NCBI GenBank assembly: GCA_002688965.1
Contig: NZEE01000124.1
Span: forward strand, 1 to 8,195
Direction: 5' to 3'
DNA from: an archaeon
Lineage (GTDB): Archaea; Aenigmatarchaeota; Aenigmatarchaeia; GW2011-AR5; GCA-2688965
DNA: 8,195 nucleotides
Position 1 is the first letter of the stretch; each line of letters opens with the position of its first letter. Under the pieces are notes generated by a model. The model worked only from the letters and a program-made list of their open reading frames with translations. It made no database searches and was not told where the DNA came from. Made by a program: the position numbers and the translations under genes. Shown piece by piece: positions 1 through 6,570 of this stretch.

Positions 1-341
1 CCATACTCTCTAATTGCTTCTAACATTCTCAGAACACCTAATCCCGTAACATCGCCAGTTTGTTCGGGAGTATTCCAGCTTTCACCAACAAATGATTGTG
101 ATCCTAAATTATAAATTTCATCAGGGTCTGATTCTTTTAAACATCTCAATAAGGAATTTTGATCTGTTAAATCTCCATTGATAAATGTTATCCTTCCTTC
201 TAAATGTGCAGTATTTGTTCTATTCTTTGATGAAGACCGTCTCTCCATTCCAAATACTTTATACCCCTTTTCAAAAAGAAAATCTGCTAAATGGCTTCCA
301 TCCATTCCATTTACTCCCGTAATTAATGCTCTTTTTTTCAT
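1..341 (-). CDS. gmd: GDP-mannose 4,6-dehydratase-like SDR enzyme, N-terminal part (cut by window edge)
   Basis: The frame is open from an ATG at 341 to the left window edge, giving 113 complete codons. The N-terminus carries an extended short-chain dehydrogenase/reductase Rossmann fold: ALITGVNGMDGSHLADFL at residues 5-22 is the dinucleotide-binding glycine motif in the form typical of Gmd. GDLTD at 56-60 and PDEIYNLGSQSFVGESW at 73-89 match the Gmd 'NLAAQSHV' region, and residues 98-110 fit the following helix (VTGLGVLRMLEAI). Members of this family convert GDP-mannose to GDP-4-keto-6-deoxymannose in the cytoplasm, the precursor of GDP-fucose, GDP-rhamnose or GDP-perosamine. The catalytic Tyr-x-x-x-Lys lies outside the window, so exact substrate is inferred. 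The ATG overlaps the preceding gene's TGA (ATGA), and a GGAG at 350-353 sits 8 bases upstream, which supports this start. A related GDP-sugar epimerase/dehydratase remains possible. Confidence 0.88.
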   Translation of the reverse strand, partial: MKKRALITGVNGMDGSHLADFLFEKGYKVFGMERRSSSKNRTNTAHLEGRITFINGDLTDQNSLLRCLKESDPDEIYNLGSQSFVGESWNTPEQTGDVTGLGVLRMLEAIREY

Positions 342-1381
342 TTATTATTCTCCATTATTTTTTCAAAATCTTTATACGTATTAAATCTTGCCTGGCTTGA
401 GCCAAAATTATTTAAGTTATGATGAACCAATTCTTTCATTCTATGAAACCATTCACCTTTCCCTGAATTATCAACATCAGTAAGTTTTCTACTTCGATCC
501 ATATCAAGAGCATAAAGTCTTTTCTTCGGATGCATTCTATTATGAACCTTTAGAATATTTCTTACAACAAATTGAACATAAGCATTACCCATTATCTGTT
601 TGCAGCTATACATCATTGCAGTATCATCAACTAGATGTCCAAAGATGCAATGTGGTATATTTACACCATTTTTAATCAAATCAGAACTAATGCATAAAAT
701 AGATCCATCAAATTGAGGTTTATTCAACACTCTAATATCAAGGTGATCTGTTTTAGAATTCACCGCATTCATTTCATCTATCGACATCGTGTAACGAATA
801 CTGTGAGGCTCTTCAAATGCTTTATTATTTCTAGAACCATCTGGATGTTTTGTTTCATAATAAGGTTTATCTGTAAACTCTGGATGTTCAAGTAGTTTCC
901 AACTTGCATCCCACATTTTCCGTACTGCAAATGTTGTTATGTATCTATGAATATTATTTTCATTTGCATGATCGCGAATTATTTCTAAAGATTGAAATAA
1001 TTCTTTTGGAACCATTGCATCACTTTCGCCCCAAATTATATAGTCATATTTTTTACAATTATTATAATTTAAATCTCTTCTATAGTCTACCATTGTTAGT
1101 GGTTTATCATCTGTATATATTTCAAATTGTATCTTAAAACCGAAATTTCGAAGTCTTGTCAAATAATCAAAAAATTTAACTTCTAATTTATCTTTTTCGA
1201 TCTGTTCATTATCTATCTTTTCAAAGTATTCAGACATGTTAAATAAAAAATCTATTGTAATATTTTGTTTATTTTCAACCGATTCCGATGCATTCAATAT
1301 GCTCTGGACTAGATCATCTAACATATCTATTTCATAGAACATCACATGCGTCCCGATTATATATTTATTTTTAAGTTTCAT
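338..1381 (-). CDS. Divergent GT-A-like glycosyltransferase (347 aa)
   Basis: This protein has no clear signal peptide or membrane segment and is probably a cytoplasmic sugar transferase. After an N-terminal IIGTHVMFYEIDML stretch (residues 8-21), resembling the first strand and helix of GT2-like enzymes, a strand YDYIIWGESDAMVP (112-125) ends in ESD, which occupies the place of the metal-binding DxD motif. GHLVDDTAMM (248-257) could provide the acidic catalytic pair seen as 'ED' in GT2 enzymes. The C-terminal 90 residues are basic and His-rich. At 347 residues it is about 100 longer than the other transferases here. ATGA overlaps join it to genes on both sides; its own start has no visible Shine-Dalgarno, suggesting translational coupling to the methyltransferase upstream. 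The fold assignment rests on motif layout only; donor and acceptor are unknown. Confidence 0.55.
   Translation of the reverse strand: MKLKNKYIIGTHVMFYEIDMLDDLVQSILNASESVENKQNITIDFLFNMSEYFEKIDNEQIEKDKLEVKFFDYLTRLRNFGFKIQFEIYTDDKPLTMVDYRRDLNYNNCKKYDYIIWGESDAMVPKELFQSLEIIRDHANENNIHRYITTFAVRKMWDASWKLLEHPEFTDKPYYETKHPDGSRNNKAFEEPHSIRYTMSIDEMNAVNSKTDHLDIRVLNKPQFDGSILCISSDLIKNGVNIPHCIFGHLVDDTAMMYSCKQIMGNAYVQFVVRNILKVHNRMHPKKRLYALDMDRSRKLTDVDNSGKGEWFHRMKELVHHNLNNFGSSQARFNTYKDFEKIMENNK
350..353 (-). promoter_or_regulatory. Ribosome binding site of the gmd-like gene
   Basis: The minus strand reads GGAG followed by 8 bases and the ATG at 341-339. It lies inside the last codons of the preceding gene, so the gmd-like gene can recruit ribosomes itself as well as through the ATGA overlap. 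Confidence 0.6.
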
Positions 1382-1992
1382 AATTTTTTACAAATAATTC
1401 CTTCATAAGTTTCATCTAAATTTTCTGATTGAATAGGTCTCTTTTCATAAAATTCCATCTCTTCTCCTACATAACATATAAATTCAAATTTACCATTAAT
1501 AATGTATTCATGAATTGCTCTACGTACTCCAAAATTATCTTCTGGAAATGAATAATCATCAAATATAAAATAGCCTCCCTTCTTAACATACTTTAATCCA
1601 TTTAAAATATCTGATGAGCAATTATCATATCTATGAATGCAGTCAATAAAAAGTGCATCTAATGCTGGAAAATTCCATTCTGCATTATATACATCTAAAG
1701 GAATAAATTCTACATTTTTTCTATCTTTTAAATGAGTATAAGGGGATCCTTCATGTTCCCCTAAAATTCTTGTATTAAAATTCTTTGGATGTTCTACATA
1801 TAATACCTTTTTAAATAAATAACTTAAAACTCTTGTAGTATGGCCTCCCCACCCAGAAACCTCAGCAATTGTATTTAAATTCTTATTTTCAAAAAAATCA
1901 ATTAAATCTGATTTGAATTTTATAGTAGTTGTAACATAAGATTCTCTTTTATCTTTAGCCTTTTTTAATATTTCTCCTTTGTTACTTTTCAT
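1378..1992 (-). CDS. Class I SAM-dependent methyltransferase (Methyltransf_24-like, 204 aa)
   Basis: The order of motifs is that of a Rossmann SAM methyltransferase: AEVSGWGGHTTRVLS (43-57) is motif I, the acidic end of strand 2 is VEHP (66-69), LFIDCIHRYDN (114-124) corresponds to the 'FIDG.H.Y' motif of Methyltransf_24 members, and GGYFIFDDYS (139-148) is the next strand with the Asp pair. About 40 N-terminal residues precede the fold and are Lys-rich. The family commonly methylates sugars in polysaccharide or antibiotic gene clusters, and the neighbours here are glycosyltransferases on both sides, so O- or N-methylation of a glycan residue or sugar nucleotide is the likely role (inference). 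Motif I is slightly unusual, with Ser-Gly-Trp in place of the common E.G.G spacing. The start overlaps the previous stop by 11 bases; no strong ribosome binding site is seen. Confidence 0.75.
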   Translation of the reverse strand: MKSNKGEILKKAKDKRESYVTTTIKFKSDLIDFFENKNLNTIAEVSGWGGHTTRVLSYLFKKVLYVEHPKNFNTRILGEHEGSPYTHLKDRKNVEFIPLDVYNAEWNFPALDALFIDCIHRYDNCSSDILNGLKYVKKGGYFIFDDYSFPEDNFGVRRAIHEYIINGKFEFICYVGEEMEFYEKRPIQSENLDETYEGIICKKL

Positions 1993-2728
1993 AAAGTGCT
2001 TTATATGTTTTTTCCATCCAATACCCAGGTGTAGGTTTTGGCCATGTATTAAAATGATATATCCATCCCAATTTTGAAAATAATAAATCTTCGGTACAAA
2101 TTTCTTTTCTATTCAAATCTTGCATATTATAAGTATAAGGTAGTGTTTTTGTTTCTATATTATGCATTCTTAAAAGAAAATTAAATGGGGTTTGATCACT
2201 ACCTAATCCTACTTTATTTTGAAGTTCAATTAACATTTGTTGGTTATTAGAATAAAATTCTTTTATTATATTAAAAAATTCTTTATGTTTTTTGTTAACA
2301 ACCTGAAACCCACAATTAAAGTATTTCCAAAATTCAACAACATCTTGATCTTTAAAAACATAATGTTGGTATACTTCAATACTTCTCATTACCCACTCAT
2401 TAACAGGATTAATTACTGCGGTTAATTTATTTTCTGTTAGTTCAAAAAAATTAGGACAATTTGGGTGAATTATTGTATCCGCATCTACCATGCATATTTG
2501 ATCATATTCAATTCCCCCATCTTCTAATAAATCAAATAAATAATATCGTTGCCAAGTTAATTTCATTTGTTCAATTGGACACAATAAATCTTGCATAATG
2601 AATAATTCAACATTATTCTTCTTACACCATTTTTCCCAACTAGCTATAGACCATTTATATTCTTGATCTCTACTTCTAGAATCCGTTTCAATTGCTATAA
2701 CAAATACTACATTCTTCATTTTAACCAT
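1982..2728 (-). CDS. GT8-like glycosyltransferase, second of a tandem pair (248 aa)
   Basis: A GT-A type transferase: CMVDADTIIHPNCPNFFEL (79-97) contains the metal and nucleotide-sugar binding DxD (Asp82, Asp84), followed by YFNCGFQVVNKKH (136-148), the 'N.G....' strand of GT8-like enzymes, then GSDQTPFNFLL (176-186) with the conserved D-Q pair, and GWIYHFNTWPKP (221-232) with the C-terminal His. It is a clear relative of the next gene upstream (2716-3474): the same motif order and spacing, plus the shared N-terminal WCKK(N/H)NVE element. It probably transfers a hexose from a nucleotide donor to a glycan or lipid-linked acceptor in the cytoplasm. The ATG at 2728 is the longest start, but Met4 (ATG at 2719) forms an ATGA with the preceding stop and aligns better with the paralogue's N-terminus, so the true start may be 2719. 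No Shine-Dalgarno helps decide. Confidence 0.75.
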   Translation of the reverse strand: MVKMKNVVFVIAIETDSRSRDQEYKWSIASWEKWCKKNNVELFIMQDLLCPIEQMKLTWQRYYLFDLLEDGGIEYDQICMVDADTIIHPNCPNFFELTENKLTAVINPVNEWVMRSIEVYQHYVFKDQDVVEFWKYFNCGFQVVNKKHKEFFNIIKEFYSNNQQMLIELQNKVGLGSDQTPFNFLLRMHNIETKTLPYTYNMQDLNRKEICTEDLLFSKLGWIYHFNTWPKPTPGYWMEKTYKALYEK

Positions 2729-3474
2729 TTATCTTTATATGTAACCCAAATTTCATTCATTATTCTAATTCTTTCTTCTATAGGAAATCCTGTAAAGTGC
2801 CATAATAATCCGTACTTCATAAAATAAGGTGTTTTATCTCCTAATGTCCAGTTGTGATGAAACATATCTTTTTTTACCATTCCTATTAAATTATATGATG
2901 GGGGTAAAAATTTCTTTTTTATTTTTAATTTCTCTAACACAAAATTGAAAATAGTTTGCTCTCTTCCTGTGTTTGGAATATTCCAATTATCTATTTCTTC
3001 CTTATTAATGTAATAAAACTCTAATAAATGATCAAATACTTTTTTATGTTTTTTTGAAAAAAATATTACTCCCGCATTAATATATGAATACATGTCCAAA
3101 TTAACACCAGGAAAGAATTTTTTATAAGCAGAAATACTATGATTAAGATACCCTAAATTATCATTATCTATAACACCACAAAAATCATCTTCAGAATATA
3201 AATCAAATATATTTGGCATATCCCATCTTGGCATTGTATCAGCATCTACGATTCCAATTTTATCATATGAATCCCCTATTTTTTCAAAAACTAATTCCTT
3301 ATTCCAAATTGGTTTATCAAATCTTTTATCATGTTCTGAATTTAAATAGAATTCTACATTATGTTTTTTACACCAAGATTTCCAGGAATCAATTGAGGGT
3401 TGACAATAATCTGTAACCTTAAATTGAGATGTGTGGTGATCTATGGCCACCATATAAATTATATTTTTAGACAT
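2716..3474 (-). CDS. GT8-like glycosyltransferase, first of a tandem pair (252 aa)
   Basis: A GT-A type sugar transferase with the same architecture as its downstream neighbour: N-terminal strand NIIYMVAID (4-12), WKSWCKKHNVEFYL (31-44), KIGIVDADTMPRWDMPNIF (72-90) with the DxD (Asp77, Asp79), YINAGVIFFSKKHKK (131-145), GREQTIFNFVL (170-180) where E-Q replaces the D-Q of the paralogue, PPSYNLI (191-197), and GLLWHFTGFP (222-231) with the C-terminal His. It uses a nucleotide-sugar donor by family; donor identity cannot be read from sequence. No signal peptide or membrane span is visible. It overlaps the preceding methyltransferase by 8 bases and the following paralogue by 13 (or 4 if the latter starts at its Met4). 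The pair probably adds two successive or alternative residues of one glycan (inference). Confidence 0.77.
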   Translation of the reverse strand: MSKNIIYMVAIDHHTSQFKVTDYCQPSIDSWKSWCKKHNVEFYLNSEHDKRFDKPIWNKELVFEKIGDSYDKIGIVDADTMPRWDMPNIFDLYSEDDFCGVIDNDNLGYLNHSISAYKKFFPGVNLDMYSYINAGVIFFSKKHKKVFDHLLEFYYINKEEIDNWNIPNTGREQTIFNFVLEKLKIKKKFLPPSYNLIGMVKKDMFHHNWTLGDKTPYFMKYGLLWHFTGFPIEERIRIMNEIWVTYKDKWLK

Positions 3475-4072
3475 TGTATAATTCTTTAAATTTATTTACT
3501 GACACTAAATTTAGTAAATCTGATCGGTATTTATCTAAATACGAATATTGGGTACATTCTTGTATATTAGTAAATTTGTTCCATATATTTTGGCCCCCTC
3601 TATGAATTACTCCACAACCATGATCTATATTAACAACTAACATTTTTAAATCCCCTCTGGTACACCTTAACTTTACCCAAGACTTCCAAACAGTACCATT
3701 CCAATAACCCCTCCCCTGAACTTCTCTTTGCATATATTCTGATATTGGGTTACAATCATGCATGATAATAAATCCTTTACCACTTAAATGATCTAGGGAA
3801 TTTTGTATATCTTTATCTACTTGATTTTCCTGGTGTAACCCATCAATAAAAATTATGTCATATTTTTTGTTTTTATCGATTTTTTGAAAAAATTCATCTG
3901 ATGTCATTTTAAAAGTTATAGATTTATTTTTTGGGTTTGGGTCTACACATTCCTTATATTTGATTTTTATTTTATTAAAATTTCTATTGGGGTCATGTGT
4001 ACCTACCTCTAAATAACTTTTTAAGTTATAATTTTTAATCAAAAAATTAATAATATCTGTTCTATACCTCAT
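3467..4072 (-). CDS. Class I SAM-dependent methyltransferase (Methyltransf_24-like, 201 aa)
   Basis: Motif I is YLEVGTHDPNRNF (20-32), the strand-2 acidic residue is in ECVDPNP (41-47), YDIIFIDGLHQENQVDKDI (71-89) is the hallmark 'IFIDG.H....v..D' motif of Methyltransf_24 family members, and GKGFIIMHDCNP (98-109) is the following strand and loop. WNGTVWKSWVKLR (124-136) is a Trp-rich segment that I associate with sugar-cluster members of this family. The enzyme is expected to move a methyl group from S-adenosylmethionine to a sugar or glycan in the cytoplasm. It is not a close copy of the other methyltransferase at 1378-1992: the motif I sequences and C-termini differ. It overlaps the GT2 gene upstream by 11 bases and the GT8-like gene downstream by 8. 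An AGGAAG lies about 15 bases upstream of the ATG, too far for a convincing ribosome binding site. Confidence 0.8.
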   Translation of the reverse strand: MRYRTDIINFLIKNYNLKSYLEVGTHDPNRNFNKIKIKYKECVDPNPKNKSITFKMTSDEFFQKIDKNKKYDIIFIDGLHQENQVDKDIQNSLDHLSGKGFIIMHDCNPISEYMQREVQGRGYWNGTVWKSWVKLRCTRGDLKMLVVNIDHGCGVIHRGGQNIWNKFTNIQECTQYSYLDKYRSDLLNLVSVNKFKELYNV

Positions 4073-4835
4073 TTAAAAACTTTTTAACTTCCTTTACCCA
4101 TATTTTATATTTCTCTATTTCTCTACTACCTCCCCTACCATAATGAAAATGGAAGGGTTTATCATTTATATATGTTTGTTCCCCATGTGGTACTTTAATT
4201 AAATGTTCATTATATAATTTGTTATCATCTAATGAATTTTTTAATACTTTAAATTCTAAATTATTATCTGTAGCATATTTAGTTATATTTCCACAAGAAT
4301 CTACATAACTATAATCCGGATAAGGTACTTTACCTCGTTTAAAAATCATAAACATAGGTCTTGCAATATTTTTTTCAAATCTACTAGTAATAAATAAATA
4401 TTTCTTGGTCATTGGTAAAATATCATCAACCCAATTATTTAAAAATACAACATCATTATCTAAAAAACAGATATATTTTTGATTAGTATTTTTCATTCCT
4501 AATGTTAATCCTCTACTATGATTTCTACTACCAGGACCAAATTTATTACCAAATTTATCAGTTTCCCATTTTACTCCAGCCATTCCCCCTCTTTCTTCAA
4601 AAGATACCTGATTTGTACCTGGTATTATATTAACATCTTCTGCAGATTTATAGGTTTTAAATAAATCTAAATATTCTTTTGATTCTGGGGTTTCATTCGC
4701 AACTATAGTTATCAGATATGGATGTTTAACAAATTTTCTTATACTTTTAATAAGTAATTTGATATAGTCTATTCTATAATAACTAACAACTATAAAATCA
4801 ATCCCACCATTAAAAGGGTTCATATGTGTTTCCAT
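4062..4835 (-). CDS. GT2-like family glycosyltransferase (257 aa)
   Basis: The N-terminal GIDFIVVSYYRIDYIKLLIK (11-30) is the first strand and helix of GT2 enzymes, LITIVANETP (41-50) the second strand, and YICFLDNDVVFLNNWVDDI (121-139) contains DND (126-128) at the DxD position that binds metal and nucleotide sugar. GPGSRNHSRGLTLGM (100-114) fits the 'N.G...' helix before the DxD. HFHYGRGGSR (229-238) near the C-terminus is a conserved-looking His/Gly/Arg motif. There is no membrane segment, so it is not a polyprenyl-phosphate mannosyltransferase type with C-terminal spans. Two starts are possible: ATG at 4835 (overlap of 26 bases, no ribosome binding site) or Met5 at 4823, which has GGAA six bases upstream and a shorter overlap of 14; I consider the second at least as likely. 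Donor and acceptor are unknown. Confidence 0.8.
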   Translation of the reverse strand: METHMNPFNGGIDFIVVSYYRIDYIKLLIKSIRKFVKHPYLITIVANETPESKEYLDLFKTYKSAEDVNIIPGTNQVSFEERGGMAGVKWETDKFGNKFGPGSRNHSRGLTLGMKNTNQKYICFLDNDVVFLNNWVDDILPMTKKYLFITSRFEKNIARPMFMIFKRGKVPYPDYSYVDSCGNITKYATDNNLEFKVLKNSLDDNKLYNEHLIKVPHGEQTYINDKPFHFHYGRGGSREIEKYKIWVKEVKKFLNEV

Positions 4836-5535
4836 CTAATTTAAAATTTAAAAAAGGATTTAAAGAATAGATATTACAATCATATACTTCTTTGATTTTA
4901 TCTCTTACTTGTATATTTAAAGGTTGTATTCCCCCCAACCATTGTTCAGTTCCTGGATTATTACCCCCAGAAATCCAATGTTTTTGTGTATAATCATCCA
5001 TATAACTTTTACCATCAATTTTACCACTATCTACACCACATACCATTATATTTTTAGCCCCAAAATATGCTGATATATGTAAAGCACTAGTAAATGTAGA
5101 ACGGATAGCTATGATTCTATCCTCACTACCAATCACATCTAAGTCTAAACTACCATCCGGTTTTTTATAACTACCATTATTGCCATGATCAAACACATAA
5201 AAATTGTCAGAATATTCAGGTGTATTTTTACCATCTGATCTCATAGCTGTGCCTGGAGATGGATTATAGTTTCCTGCATGATATCTTGAAAACAAAAGTT
5301 TTGTGTTACTATCTTTTAATTCTACAATACTTTCATCGAACCTGGTAGACTCTCCCAAATCCTTCATGACAACATAGTTACATCTAAACAATCTATGTAT
5401 TTGATTAACTCCAATTGTTATTTTATTATCAAAGAAATTATTATTTACAAAATTCATAGAAGAGCCTGCATTAAGAACCCAAATATCTTCTCCTTTATGT
5501 ATATCCTTTAATTCCATTATATTTTTGTAAATCAT
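4810..5535 (-). CDS. DUF115/MptE-like or sialyltransferase-like Rossmann protein (241 aa)
   Basis: IWVLNAGSSMNFV (18-30) resembles the 'G.GPS' nucleotide-binding turn that opens DUF115/MAF-flag10 (6-hydroxymethylpterin diphosphokinase MptE-like) and GT42 sialyltransferase-type proteins. It is followed by ITIGVNQIHRLF (39-50), the 'N' strand where these families read the nucleotide. RSTFTSALHISAYFGAKNIMVCGVDSG (145-171) matches the 'GS....A...A...G...I...G.D' core of the same fold. These folds use a nucleoside monophosphate-sugar or diphosphate substrate. Placed directly after the CMP-sugar synthetase, with only 2 bases between them, it is the best local candidate for the transferase that uses the CMP-sugar; that role is inference. 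An AGGA 7 bases before the ATG at 5535 supports this start. Alternatives are a motility-associated-factor-like protein or an uncharacterised Rossmann enzyme. Confidence 0.55.
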   Translation of the reverse strand: MIYKNIMELKDIHKGEDIWVLNAGSSMNFVNNNFFDNKITIGVNQIHRLFRCNYVVMKDLGESTRFDESIVELKDSNTKLLFSRYHAGNYNPSPGTAMRSDGKNTPEYSDNFYVFDHGNNGSYKKPDGSLDLDVIGSEDRIIAIRSTFTSALHISAYFGAKNIMVCGVDSGKIDGKSYMDDYTQKHWISGGNNPGTEQWLGGIQPLNIQVRDKIKEVYDCNIYSLNPFLNFKLDGNTYEPF

Positions 5536-5537
5536 AA

Positions 5538-6203
5538 TTATTTCCTATATTTTTTATAAAGAAACTCTGCAAATTCAAAATCTAATGGAGTATCAACATC
5601 AACAGCTTCAATCTCATCAACCTTATAAAATAAAGGTTTCTTTCCAACAATATTTCTATATTTAATCATATTATCTTTTGATATTATTGATATTCCATAT
5701 GTTAAACTAACTATATCTGGTAAATCTTGTGTATTGGGTGAATCGGACGGGTCATAGTTTAAAGGTTTTTCATCTAACCACAAATGTTGTTTTACATTAG
5801 TTACAGTAGTCAAACTATCGTATCTATCTTTTGCATTTCTAAATCTATTAATAAAATCATAATATGTATCAACCTTAATTAATGGTGCTGTACAAGGGCT
5901 ATAAATAATATAATCTGTATCTGTGCTCTCTGCTATATTCTGGAAAAACTCGCTATTGTTACATTTTGAACTAGCATAATATTCTTCTCTCACATATTTA
6001 CTAACACCATATTTATCTGCTATTTCCAATGCAATATCTGAATCTGTATTAACTATAATTTCATCTATTGTGTCTACTTGTTTTAAAGTGTCAAGTTTCA
6101 CCTTTAACAAATTACTTCCAACAAAAGGTTTAAAGTTTTTATTCTTAACTCTTTGAGAACCCTTACGAACAGGAACTACCACCACGATTTTCTCTCTACT
6201 CAT
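5538..6203 (-). CDS. neuA: CMP-nonulosonate/CMP-Kdo-type cytidylyltransferase (221 aa)
   Basis: This is a member of the acylneuraminate cytidylyltransferase family, which activates a 3-deoxy-2-keto acid sugar with CTP to give the CMP-sugar and pyrophosphate. VVVVPVRKGSQRVKNKNFKPF (7-27) is the CTP-binding signature (family form IPARGGSKGIPRKNI). The middle has EIIVNTDSD (48-56), the strand with the conserved TDS. DYIIYSPCTAPLIKVDTY (97-114) takes the place of the 'LQPTSPLR' loop; the usual Arg is missing, suggesting a substrate that differs from N-acetylneuraminate. EAVDVDTPLDFEFAEFL (199-215) carries the C-terminal metal-binding D-x-D (202, 204). At 221 residues it is the typical single-domain length, without the esterase or phosphatase domains fused in some NeuA proteins. 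A separate HAD gene overlaps it by 8 bases. GAGGAG at 6211-6216 is a strong ribosome binding site for this start. The sugar could be a sialic, legionaminic, Kdn- or Kdo-like acid. Confidence 0.85.
   Translation of the reverse strand: MSREKIVVVVPVRKGSQRVKNKNFKPFVGSNLLKVKLDTLKQVDTIDEIIVNTDSDIALEIADKYGVSKYVREEYYASSKCNNSEFFQNIAESTDTDYIIYSPCTAPLIKVDTYYDFINRFRNAKDRYDSLTTVTNVKQHLWLDEKPLNYDPSDSPNTQDLPDIVSLTYGISIISKDNMIKYRNIVGKKPLFYKVDEIEAVDVDTPLDFEFAEFLYKKYRK
5543..5546 (-). promoter_or_regulatory. Ribosome binding site for the gene starting at 5535
   Basis: The minus strand shows AGGA, then 7 bases, then ATG at 5535. It supports the first Met rather than Met7 as the start and lies in the last codons of the cytidylyltransferase gene. 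Confidence 0.6.
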
Positions 6204-6570
6204 TCAATAACTCCTCTAAAAAGTTTATTGTTCTCTTTCTAGCTTCTATACTTTTAAATTCTAAAGCTTTATCATCTATATAATAATCAGCTACAATCTT
6301 TGGACTTGGTCCCGATTCCTTTTCAAAAAACGGATTAACATTTATATCATCAAATTCTAAATTATGTTCTAAACACCAATCAATTGCCTCTTGTAAGACT
6401 GGTTTCCCTCTACATGTCCAGAGTATAAGTCTATGACCATCTTTTTTTAATCTTATTAATACATCTAATAATTCTTTTTGTTCTTCTGCGCGTTCACCTA
6501 TTTCAGGAAAACTATATTCAGTTAAACAACCATCAAAATCTACAGCAAATGTTAACTTGTTATCACTCAT
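6196..6570 (-). CDS. Small HAD-superfamily phosphatase (124 aa)
   Basis: The HAD motifs are all present in a cap-less minimal protein: AVDFDGCLTEYSFPEIGE (9-26) is motif I with nucleophile Asp11 and general acid Asp13; LILWTCRGKP (48-57) is motif II with Thr52; PKIVADYYIDDKAL (90-103) gives the motif III Lys91 and the motif IV Asp pair (99, 100). The compact layout and the WTCRG form resemble small HAD hydrolases seen in Bacteroides and phages rather than the larger KdsC proteins. Its place between an aldolase and a CMP-sugar synthetase suggests removal of a phosphate from the sugar acid before activation (the role KdsC or NeuB-pathway phosphatases play); that substrate is inferred. It overlaps the LdpA-like gene by 8 bases, and a GGGGGA at 6576-6581 five bases before the ATG supports the start. 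Confidence 0.82.
   Translation of the reverse strand: MSDNKLTFAVDFDGCLTEYSFPEIGERAEEQKELLDVLIRLKKDGHRLILWTCRGKPVLQEAIDWCLEHNLEFDDINVNPFFEKESGPSPKIVADYYIDDKALEFKSIEARKRTINFLEELLNE
6211..6216 (-). promoter_or_regulatory. Strong ribosome binding site of the cytidylyltransferase gene
   Basis: GAGGAG on the minus strand, 7 bases before the ATG at 6203-6201, is the best Shine-Dalgarno match in the window. It falls within the final codons of the HAD gene, so translation starts independently of the overlap. Confidence 0.75.

Noticed and set aside
178..1137. Short plus-strand open frames (178-384, 713-895, 904-1137)
   Set aside because: All are antisense to well-supported minus-strand genes, rich in Phe, Ile and Tyr as expected from AT-rich reverse complement, and without recognisable domains.
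2237..3416. Plus-strand open frames at 2237-2425 and 3213-3416
   Set aside because: They lie opposite the GT8-like genes, whose conserved motifs explain the DNA; translations look like random hydrophobic shadow sequence.
3580..4990. Repeated runs of four to six C on the plus strand (G runs on the coding strand) as possible quadruplex structures
   Set aside because: The runs are scattered singly, not grouped as four close G-tracts, and fit Gly, Pro-adjacent and Trp codon use in the genes.
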